DNA of 7,066 nucleotides from Chloroflexia bacterium (GTDB taxonomy: Bacteria > Chloroflexota > Chloroflexia > QHBQ01 > JADMIH01). The position numbers were made by a program, and so were the translations under genes. The DNA is taken from assembly GCA_025927935.1 (NCBI GenBank), contig JAICKM010000361.1, positions 1-7,066 on the forward strand. Direction: 5' to 3'. Below, piece after piece: positions 1 to 5,816 of this stretch. Position 1 is the first letter of the stretch. Each line of letters opens with the position of its first letter. The notes under the pieces were generated by a model that saw only the letters and a list, made by a program, of their open reading frames with translations, was not told the DNA's origin and ran no database searches.

Positions 1-1
1 G

Positions 2-454
2 ACGCGCATGGTTGTCTATGATACCGCCGTGGTCGATCTGACCGCTCAGCTTCAGGACCCCATTGAACTGCTGTTCGGGACGCAGTTGGGCGGCGGCAAT
101 GATACCCCCCGCGCGCTGGATTACTGCCGCAGCCTCGTCCGGCAGCCGCAGGACACGATCCTGGTGCTCATCACCGACCTCTACGAGGGGCACTTGAGCC
201 AGGAGATGATCAAGCGGGCCGGGGGGCTGGTGGCAATGGGGGTGCAGGTCATCGTGCTGCTGGCGTTGAGCGACGAGGGCGCGCCGCGCTTCGACCACGG
301 CAACGCGGCGGCCATGACCGCCCTCGGTATCCCCACCTTCGCCTGCACGCCCGATCTCTTCCCCGACCTGATGGCCGCCGCGATTGGGCGGCAGGACATC
401 GGGCAGTGGGCGGCGGCGCAGGGCATCGTCACCGCGCGCGGCCAGGAGCGGTGA
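2..454 (+). CDS. VWA domain protein, C-terminal part (5' end outside window)
   Basis: The frame is open to the left edge: two codons (Thr, Arg) precede the first ATG at position 8, and the reading enters in mid-domain, so that ATG is probably not the start. About 150 residues are visible. The pattern fits the second half of a von Willebrand A fold: a strand with VVYDTAVVDLT, then LGGGNDTPRAL (the place of the second metal-site loop, usually GGGTD), then the hydrophobic strand ILVLITDLYEG carrying the third metal-site Asp, then a helix and a further strand VQVIVLLAL. The first metal-site loop (DxSxS) would lie upstream, outside the window. In bacteria such proteins often work with MoxR-type AAA+ ATPases in metal insertion or complex assembly, probably in the cytoplasm; no such partner is visible here. 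The gene ends 16 bases from the stop of the convergent minus-strand gene. The VWA assignment is fairly sure; the subfamily (CoxE-like or other) is open. Confidence 0.8.
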   Translation, partial: TRMVVYDTAVVDLTAQLQDPIELLFGTQLGGGNDTPRALDYCRSLVRQPQDTILVLITDLYEGHLSQEMIKRAGGLVAMGVQVIVLLALSDEGAPRFDHGNAAAMTALGIPTFACTPDLFPDLMAAAIGRQDIGQWAAAQGIVTARGQER

Positions 455-465
455 CGCGCCGCGCG
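435..465. terminator. GC-rich hairpin across the convergent gene ends (weak candidate)
   Basis: An exact 8-bp inverted repeat, CGCGCGGC at 435-442 and GCCGCGCG at 458-465, encloses a 15-base loop containing the TGA stop of the VWA gene. It sits where the two convergent genes meet, so a two-way transcription stop is possible. There is no T-run on either side, and such repeats arise easily in GC-rich DNA. The structure is real on paper; the function is a guess. Confidence 0.2.
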
Positions 466-470
466 TCCGG

Positions 471-911
471 CTAGCTCTCGGCCCGCGCGACGATCTCCGT
501 GGCGTGCGCGAGCAGGGCGGGGGAGGGCGGCTGCGGCTCGAACCAGTTCCAGGCCCGCGCCATCACCTCGTCGCGGCTTGCGAACACCGGATCGCCGGGG
601 CGCAAGGCGGCGGCATCGGGCAGGGTGGTGGGATTGGCGGGCGCCGTGATCTGCTCGCCGGTGCCCAGGCGCACGCGAATGCCCGCGGGCGTGTTGCCCA
701 GGACCAGGCCGCGCGGCCATTGGTAGACGATCTCCTCGTTGCGCACCGCCACGAGGTCGCCGGTGCGCGGGCGCACGCCACGCGCCACGAACGCCGCACT
801 GGGCACAATGCTCCATTCCTCGCCGCTGCCGGTGACGACGGCGGCGGCGAATACCTGGTCCTGGCGGACCACCGCCAGGGTGATGCCGTTCGCCGTATGT
901 TCTGCTTCCAT
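471..911 (-). CDS. Hypothetical protein, 146 residues, unrecognised
   Basis: I do not recognise this protein. The ATG at 911-909 is preceded by AAGGAA (plus-strand 915-920) three bases away, a usable ribosome site that supports this start; the stop is TAG at 473-471. There is no signal peptide or membrane segment. The chain looks beta-rich: an opening ITLAVVRQDQVFAAAVV stretch, then two similar turns, RTGDLVAVR (about residues 50-58) and RPGDPVFAS (about 104-112). Such short GD turns occur in small beta-barrel folds, but the likeness is too weak to name one. The last 35 residues contain a Trp-rich piece, WNWFEPQPP, and a probable helix. The gene lies 113 bases beyond the stop of the large glycosyltransferase gene on the same strand, but a hairpin repeat fills that gap, so co-transcription is uncertain. 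The start and coding status are likely; the function is unknown. Confidence 0.65.
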   Translation of the reverse strand: MEAEHTANGITLAVVRQDQVFAAAVVTGSGEEWSIVPSAAFVARGVRPRTGDLVAVRNEEIVYQWPRGLVLGNTPAGIRVRLGTGEQITAPANPTTLPDAAALRPGDPVFASRDEVMARAWNWFEPQPPSPALLAHATEIVARAES

Positions 912-934
912 AGATTCCTTGCTAGTCGTTTGTT

Positions 935-1015
935 CCCTGTCACTCTGAGCGGAGCGAAGAGTCTCCGTCTCGGTGCAGGAAGACGAGATGCTTCGCTGCG
1001 CTCAGCATGACAAGG
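935..1015. repeat. Imperfect inverted repeat (dispersed hairpin element, MITE/REP-like)
   Basis: The left arm (935-965) and right arm (985-1015) are reverse complements over 31 bp with about six mismatches. Both carry the core CTGAGCG-n-AGCGAAG. Inside them GTCT (967-970) pairs with AGAC (981-984) after one bulged base, leaving a 10-base loop at 971-980. The stem starts 10 bases after the stop codon of the 1538-residue gene and ends upstream of the ribosome site of the 146-residue gene. Neither outer flank has a T-run, so it is not a classical intrinsic terminator, though it could slow transcription or protect a transcript's 3' end. From memory, elements with this core are scattered in intergenic DNA of Chloroflexota and some other environmental bacteria; I could not verify this here. 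No transposase is nearby. Confidence 0.8.
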
Positions 1016-1024
1016 AGATGGTTA

Positions 1025-4000
1025 CTAAGGTTGCAGCTTGTTGAAGATCTGCACCCGCCCGTTCTCGCTGTCCATGACATAGATGCGCCCGTCCGGCCCC
1101 GCGGCGATGCCTACCGGGGTGCTGAATTGGCCGGGGTCGCGGCCCGCGGTGCCGCTTTTGGTGACGTGCCCGGTCGCCGGATCGAGCACATCCACCGTGT
1201 TGTGGTCGGGATCGGTCAGGTAGAGTAGCCCGCCGCTGAAGACCAGGTTGGCCGCGCCGCGCCCGCCGCCGATCTGCACCGGCCAGATACGAGTGATCAC
1301 GCCGCTCGCCGGATCCACCTTGACCACGCGCTGGTGCAGGTCGGCCACGTAGATCGTGCCGTCTGGGCCGACCGCGACATCCACGGGCTGATCGAAGCGC
1401 GCGTTGGCGTCGGTGCCGCCCGTAAACTCGGCTTTCTGCTCGCCCGTGGGGGTGTACTTGACGATGCGACTGGTGCAGGTGTCGGCCACATAGACCATGC
1501 CGTCGGGACCGATCGTGAAGCCCGCAGGGCTGCACCAGCCGCCTTTCCCCACCGTTCCCAGCAACTGGCCGGCGGGCGTAAACACCTGGATGCGGGCCAG
1601 GCTAGAGTCGAGCACATAGATGTGCCCATCGGGACCAACCTCGATATCCTCCGGCGCCACAAAATCACCGGGGTCCTTGCCCTGCTTGCCCCAGGCGTGG
1701 ATCAGCTTGCCGTCCTTGTCGAAGACCACGACCCGCTGGTGCTCGGTATCGGCGACGTAGATGTTGCCGTCTTTGTCCACGGCGAGACCGCGTGGCGCCT
1801 TGACCTCGGTGCGCACATCCACCACGCGCTCCGGCGGGATCACCGGCGGGGCTGCCTCGACCTCGATTTGCGCGTTGCCAGGCTCGGTAATGGTGCCCGG
1901 TTCCCAGATGCCGCCCTCCGCATGGAGGTTCGCGGGGCCGAGGATGGTCTTGGGTTGGCCGGGCGGTTGCCAGTAGGCTTCCAGGTAGCCGGTGCCGCCC
2001 GCCCAGACGTAGCGTACCGAGTAGCTGTGCGGGCCGGGCGCCAGCATGATCTGGCCTTGCCCGGCGTGCGGGGTGCCGTTGCCCTTGCGATTGTCGATCA
2101 CCAATTGCCCGTCGATCATCACCGTGCTGTCGCCGTTCGAGAAGATCTCGAACTGGTAGTTGCCCGCATCCTTTACGGTGAGGGTGCCGGTCCAGGCGCC
2201 GATCAGCGGGGTGCCGCCGCTCAGCGCGCTGGGCGCGTCGCGGAAGCCCAGGAAGCCGTCCACCCGCCGGCCCGTCACCGGCGGACTGTTGGGCGCCGGG
2301 GTGTCTTCCGGTAGATCGTCGAAGGGATCGCCGCTCATGGGTCGGATCTCGCCGCTCAGGGCACGCCCCGGCCCCGACCAGAGGAACTTGCGCTGGATGG
2401 CCGCCGGTTCCGAGCCGCCCGCCTGCCAGGTCACGCTCACGTGACTGGTTGCTGAGGCCAGCGTGCCGGTCAACTCGATATCATGCAGCCCGCGCGCCAG
2501 GATCACTTCGTGTTCGGGCTGCGCCGTGCCCACGCCGGTGGTCAGCACGGGAGTGCCGTCGATGACCAGGCTGCCAGGGCCGGTGCTGTCCAGCGCGAAG
2601 CGGTAGCGCCCGAAGGTGGGCGCCATGAGGTTGCCGGTCCACTTGGCTTGCACCGGGTAGGCCAGACCCTCTGGTGGGGCACCGCCGGTGCCCAGATTCG
2701 GCTCCTGGCGCTCGATGGCCGGGCCGCTGGCCGGCGTATAGGTCGCCAGCAGCACGCGCCGCGCGTCAAGTTGTTCCTTCTTCACGCGGTATGCCGTGAA
2801 CAGGTGCCCGCCGTTGCCGCCCGGCGCGTAGTTGAACGGCTCCTCGATGCCGTCGGGATAGTATGCCTTGATTGTGTCCAGGTATTGCTGGTCCACGTCC
2901 CAGACCATGAAGACCACGTCGCGGTCGCCGTTGTCGATGACCGGCAGCTCGTTAGTCGAGTTGACCATGTCGCTGCCCGGCGTGCCGTGGTTCAGGAAGC
3001 GGTTATCGCCGTGGCCCCAGTAGATCAGGTGCGCGCCCAGGTCATAATAGCGCGGCAGGAGCCGCCCTTCGCTGGTCACTTCCTGGTTCATCTGGCGCAC
3101 GAAATATGCCTGGCCCGTCACTTCCGGGAACGGATAGGGACTCATGTAGAGGATGTAATAGTCGGTGAAGTTCTTCACGCCCAGGAAGCCGAGCAGCACG
3201 GCCAGCGCGGCGACGCCCATCACCTGGCCGGTGCGGGCCAGGCGCACCGAGCGCCCAAAGCGGCCCACCACGTTCGTCAGTTCCGCCAGCAGCTTATTCA
3301 GGGGGATCGTGGCGAAAATGGCGAGCGTGGGCACCACGCCGATGATGCGCGCCATGTACGGCGCGTCGATGGTCAGCGCGCCGCCGACGATAATGGTGGA
3401 CCAGAACCAGATCGACAGCACAGCCATGCGCGTATCGCGCCAGCGCCACAACGCCCAGGCGATGCCCAGAATAATCAGCACCGCCTCGATGGGCTTGGCG
3501 ATCGGTTCTCCGGTGAAGGTATAAACCGAACTGGCGTCGGCGCGATAGGTCAGGATGGAGAGCGTGGTCGTGAGTTGGTGCCACACTGCCTGCGGCCAGA
3601 AGCCGTCGGGCGCAAGCTGGATGCTGATCGGCGTCTTCTCGAAGACTATCGGCAGTGGGAAGATATCGTCCGCAGTCGGCATGCGCACGCCCAGGTAGAG
3701 CGGGTCGTGCGTCACCCCATACTGTTGCACCATGCGTTGCGCATTATTGAAGATCAGCTTGTCGTTGGTGCGGGCGTTCAATTCCGCCGCGTGGTCGATG
3801 AAAAAGAACAGCCAGGGCGACGCGAAGACCAGGCAGGCGACGGCGAAGACGATAATCTGGTTGGCGTAGAGCCACACACCGCGCACTTCGCGCCGTGCCG
3901 CCCGGCCCAGCGCGCGCAGCCGCCCGATGTCGGGCAACCGCCGCCGGAACTCGCGGTAGACGCCGGGCAGGCGCACCAACGGTATCAGCACGAACAGGTA

Positions 4001-5641
4001 GCCGGCGACGGCGGCCAGCATGAACGGCGTGAGCCGGCCGCCCATGTAGAAGTACATGCTCAGCATGTGGGCGTAGCCGGCCAGCACAAAGTTGATCAAG
4101 CGCCGGTCCGCCAAGCCGCGGAAGAGGAAGAAGAACCCCGTGACTAGGAATAGCGGCGTGGTGATGTTGCTGAATTCCTGGCGGCTGAAATGGATCGCCA
4201 CGTCGGAGATCGCCAGGAAAATACTCGCGATGATGGCCGCGCGCACGCCGAACCACTGGCGCACCAGCGGATAGAAGGGCACCAGCATCAGCGTGCCGGC
4301 CACGGTCGAGAACATGCGCAGCCCGCCCATGCCCTGGCCGAACACCTGCATGAACAGGGCGATGCCCCAGTAGTAGAAGTTGGGCTGGCCGAACCAACCG
4401 GTCTGGAACGGAGAGACAGGATGGCCGTTGGGCTGGCGCAGCGCCTCCAGGATGGCCGTGGCGTCCATCCCCGCTTCGCCCTCGTCGCCGTGCATACCGG
4501 TGGTCCAGTCGTCCAGCCGGTAGAAGCGCATGGCAAACGCCAGCAGGAGAATGGCGATGAAGATGGCGATTTCCAGCTTGCGCGGGATCTGGAAGTCGGT
4601 GCGCTCCTCGACTCCGGCGCTGTCCGCGTCCGCGCTGCGCTTGGGGGCCGGGTGGTGGCCGAGGAAGGCCAGGATCAGTATGCCCAGGCTGATCGCCCAG
4701 CCGATGCCGCCCACCGCCGAGTCGTAGTTGGCAGCGCGCAACTGGCCCACGCTGTAGAGGTTCAGGCCCAGCGCCCCCGCGGCCAGCAGGTAGCGCGGCA
4801 CCATCGCCGCCGCCGGGTAGCGGGCCACGAGCCGGCGCCACGGTCCGAAGCTGAGGCGGATGCGCCGCCGCTCCCGCACCGCGCGGGCCGGGACGCGCGC
4901 CGGCAGCGGACCGGGCGCGGGCAGCGGTCGCAGCGGCACCACAAGGAAGCGCTTGTTCTTATAGGTGCCCAGCCAGGCCAGGATCATCACCAGGATCGCG
5001 CCCGCGTACCAGCGGATGGCCGGGATAATGGCGTGCTCCAGGTTGACCAGACGCTGCGCGTAGATGCCCATGCCCAGGGCCACCTCGCCCAGCAGCAGCG
5101 CCCGGCTGCGCCAGAGCGCGGACCGGCTCACCGCACCGCGCCAGCCCGTGGCCACCTGCGTAGGTTCGGCGGCGACCGGCTCAGCGACGGGCGTGGGCGG
5201 TGCGGCGACCGGCTCCGCCACGGTAGGCGGATCGGCTACTGCCGTGGCCGCCGTGCTGACCGCCGCGGTTCCGCCCGTGGAGCCTATCTCACCAGTGCGC
5301 GCCGTAATGGACGGCGCGCTTTGCGAATACCGGCCATTGGCCTCATACGCTGCCACGGGTGCACCGGCCTCGCTCGCGCCATTGCCCGCGGGAATTTCGG
5401 CAGGCGGCGCGGGGTCGCCCAGGACCACGCGGCGCGCGGCGCGCACCGGCAAGGGGGTAACCGGGGTTAGCGCATCGCCGCCCGGCGCATGCCCATTTCC
5501 GCCGGCACCCGGCGCCGGGGCCATGTTCTCGGTAGACCCCCGGTCCAGGGTCGAGGAGGGCGAGTCGCCGGTGGGCTGGGCGGGTGTGGTGTTGTCGGGA
5601 TCGGTGGAGGCCATGTTTTCATCACGGTCGGTGCTCGCCAT
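1025..5641 (-). CDS. GT39/PMT-like membrane glycosyltransferase fused to two PA14 domains and a six-bladed NHL propeller
   Basis: The protein has 1538 residues, more than twice a usual bacterial GT39 enzyme. Residues 1-165 are disordered and rich in Ala, Pro, Thr and Gly. Four membrane segments follow (about 181-199, 205-226, 281-301, 309-329). The GT-C core starts with a segment at 356-374, and the next loop holds MHGDEGEAG with D386-E387, the place of the catalytic or metal-binding acidic pair in PMT and ArnT enzymes. GQPNFYYWG (418-426) and SRQEF (486-490) also fit this superfamily. Further membrane segments run to about 824, then a soluble part (825-960). PA14-like domains lie at about 962-1087 and 1093-1237, with the typical IDG turns at 1027 and 1176. 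Six NHL blades span 1283-1535 with repeated GPDG-x-IYVAD. By family, the enzyme moves sugar from a polyprenyl-phosphate donor to an acceptor outside the membrane; donor and acceptor are unknown. The tail should be extracellular if topology follows the family. The GT-C, PA14 and NHL calls are firm. Confidence 0.9.
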   Translation of the reverse strand: MASTDRDENMASTDPDNTTPAQPTGDSPSSTLDRGSTENMAPAPGAGGNGHAPGGDALTPVTPLPVRAARRVVLGDPAPPAEIPAGNGASEAGAPVAAYEANGRYSQSAPSITARTGEIGSTGGTAAVSTAATAVADPPTVAEPVAAPPTPVAEPVAAEPTQVATGWRGAVSRSALWRSRALLLGEVALGMGIYAQRLVNLEHAIIPAIRWYAGAILVMILAWLGTYKNKRFLVVPLRPLPAPGPLPARVPARAVRERRRIRLSFGPWRRLVARYPAAAMVPRYLLAAGALGLNLYSVGQLRAANYDSAVGGIGWAISLGILILAFLGHHPAPKRSADADSAGVEERTDFQIPRKLEIAIFIAILLLAFAMRFYRLDDWTTGMHGDEGEAGMDATAILEALRQPNGHPVSPFQTGWFGQPNFYYWGIALFMQVFGQGMGGLRMFSTVAGTLMLVPFYPLVRQWFGVRAAIIASIFLAISDVAIHFSRQEFSNITTPLFLVTGFFFLFRGLADRRLINFVLAGYAHMLSMYFYMGGRLTPFMLAAVAGYLFVLIPLVRLPGVYREFRRRLPDIGRLRALGRAARREVRGVWLYANQIIVFAVACLVFASPWLFFFIDHAAELNARTNDKLIFNNAQRMVQQYGVTHDPLYLGVRMPTADDIFPLPIVFEKTPISIQLAPDGFWPQAVWHQLTTTLSILTYRADASSVYTFTGEPIAKPIEAVLIILGIAWALWRWRDTRMAVLSIWFWSTIIVGGALTIDAPYMARIIGVVPTLAIFATIPLNKLLAELTNVVGRFGRSVRLARTGQVMGVAALAVLLGFLGVKNFTDYYILYMSPYPFPEVTGQAYFVRQMNQEVTSEGRLLPRYYDLGAHLIYWGHGDNRFLNHGTPGSDMVNSTNELPVIDNGDRDVVFMVWDVDQQYLDTIKAYYPDGIEEPFNYAPGGNGGHLFTAYRVKKEQLDARRVLLATYTPASGPAIERQEPNLGTGGAPPEGLAYPVQAKWTGNLMAPTFGRYRFALDSTGPGSLVIDGTPVLTTGVGTAQPEHEVILARGLHDIELTGTLASATSHVSVTWQAGGSEPAAIQRKFLWSGPGRALSGEIRPMSGDPFDDLPEDTPAPNSPPVTGRRVDGFLGFRDAPSALSGGTPLIGAWTGTLTVKDAGNYQFEIFSNGDSTVMIDGQLVIDNRKGNGTPHAGQGQIMLAPGPHSYSVRYVWAGGTGYLEAYWQPPGQPKTILGPANLHAEGGIWEPGTITEPGNAQIEVEAAPPVIPPERVVDVRTEVKAPRGLAVDKDGNIYVADTEHQRVVVFDKDGKLIHAWGKQGKDPGDFVAPEDIEVGPDGHIYVLDSSLARIQVFTPAGQLLGTVGKGGWCSPAGFTIGPDGMVYVADTCTSRIVKYTPTGEQKAEFTGGTDANARFDQPVDVAVGPDGTIYVADLHQRVVKVDPASGVITRIWPVQIGGGRGAANLVFSGGLLYLTDPDHNTVDVLDPATGHVTKSGTAGRDPGQFSTPVGIAAGPDGRIYVMDSENGRVQIFNKLQP
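5169..5218 (-). repeat. Direct repeat coding VAEPVAA in the disordered N-terminus
   Basis: A 17-base unit, GCGGCGACCGGCTC(A/C)GC on the plus strand, occurs at 5169-5185 and 5202-5218. The copies differ by one base and are 33 bases apart, exactly 11 codons, so a change in copy number would keep the frame. On the minus strand they encode the two VAEPVAA units at residues 141-147 and 152-158 of the glycosyltransferase, in a Pro/Ala linker just before its first membrane segment. It is probably a small internal duplication in a flexible region. Confidence 0.7.
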
Positions 5642-5646
5642 TAATA

Positions 5647-5650
5647 CCTC
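5647..5650 (-). promoter_or_regulatory. Ribosome binding site GAGG for the 1538-residue glycosyltransferase
   Basis: On the minus strand GAGG lies five bases before the ATG at 5641. The protein begins MASTDRDEN and then MASTDPDN, so a second Met at residue 10 could also be considered as start. That second ATG has no clear Shine-Dalgarno match in front, so the first one is preferred. Confidence 0.6.
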
Positions 5651-5696
5651 GTGCTAGTTTGCGGCGCGGATTCGGTTGTGGAAGCTACCAACCGCT

Positions 5697-5726
5697 ATCA
5701 TACCATATTTGGCCGGATTTTCTCCA
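5697..5726 (-). promoter_or_regulatory. Putative sigma70-type promoter with extended -10
   Basis: Read on the minus strand, TGGTATGAT (TATGAT at 5702-5697, preceded by TGG) is an extended -10 element one base from TATAAT. At 18 bases upstream is TGGAGA (5726-5721), four of six matches to TTGACA. Transcription would begin near 5690, giving a leader of about 50 bases before the ATG at 5641. The local AT-rich stretch stands out from the GC-rich surroundings. This suggests the downstream glycosyltransferase gene can be transcribed on its own and not only from its upstream paralog. The call rests on sequence matches only. Confidence 0.45.
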
Positions 5727-5742
5727 CAGAGCATGCCCTGTG
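5725..5742. promoter_or_regulatory. 18-bp near-palindrome abutting the -35 box, possible operator
   Basis: CACAGAGCATGCCCTGTG is symmetric except for one base pair, around a central GCATGC. It overlaps the upstream edge of the putative -35 element by two bases, and its centre lies about 43 bases before the predicted transcription start. That is a usual place for a dimeric activator, and a repressor could act there too. No regulator is visible in the window, so the regulator's identity is unknown. Confidence 0.35.
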
Positions 5743-5750
5743 CCAGCCCG

Positions 5751-5790
5751 GCGCGTCTGGGTTACAGCCCACCGCGGGACGCCCAGGCGC
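5751..5790 (-). terminator. Imperfect hairpin after the upstream paralog (weak candidate)
   Basis: GCGC (5751-5754) and CTGGG (5757-5761) pair with CCCAG (5782-5786) and GCGC (5787-5790), with a two-base bulge and a 20-base loop. The hairpin starts 27 bases beyond the stop codon of the minus-strand paralog at 5817. No T-run follows on the minus strand. It could end or weaken transcription between the two paralogs, but chance pairing in GC-rich DNA is a real alternative. Confidence 0.25.
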
Positions 5791-5816
5791 GGAATGTGGA
5801 TCTACAGACATGGGAA

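Noticed and set aside
384..1010. Plus-strand open frame of 208 codons running over the unknown gene and the hairpin repeat
   Set aside because: It overlaps the end of the VWA gene, lies opposite the better supported 146-residue gene and crosses the inverted repeat; its translation is low-complexity.
935..1015. Hairpin as an intrinsic (rho-independent) terminator
   Set aside because: No T-run follows on either strand, and the long mismatched arms look like a dispersed repeat. A partial effect on transcription is not excluded.
1025..1800. NHL-coding repeats as a tandem DNA repeat array
   Set aside because: The blades are similar in protein but too diverged in DNA; they are ordinary propeller blades.
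2483..4147. Long plus-strand open frame of 554 codons opposite the glycosyltransferase gene
   Set aside because: Its translation is rich in His, Arg, Gln and Ala with no domain pattern, as expected for the antisense of a GC-rich gene, whereas the minus strand there reads a coherent GT-C and PA14 protein.
3744..4841. Minus-strand open frame of 365 codons in another phase
   Set aside because: It overlaps the membrane core in a shifted frame and has Arg/Pro/Gly-rich, non-membrane content; the main frame holds the helices and the Asp-Glu motif.
4190..5470. Long plus-strand open frame of 426 codons
   Set aside because: It is the same antisense effect, over the N-terminal and membrane part of the glycosyltransferase; no ribosome site or recognisable motif.
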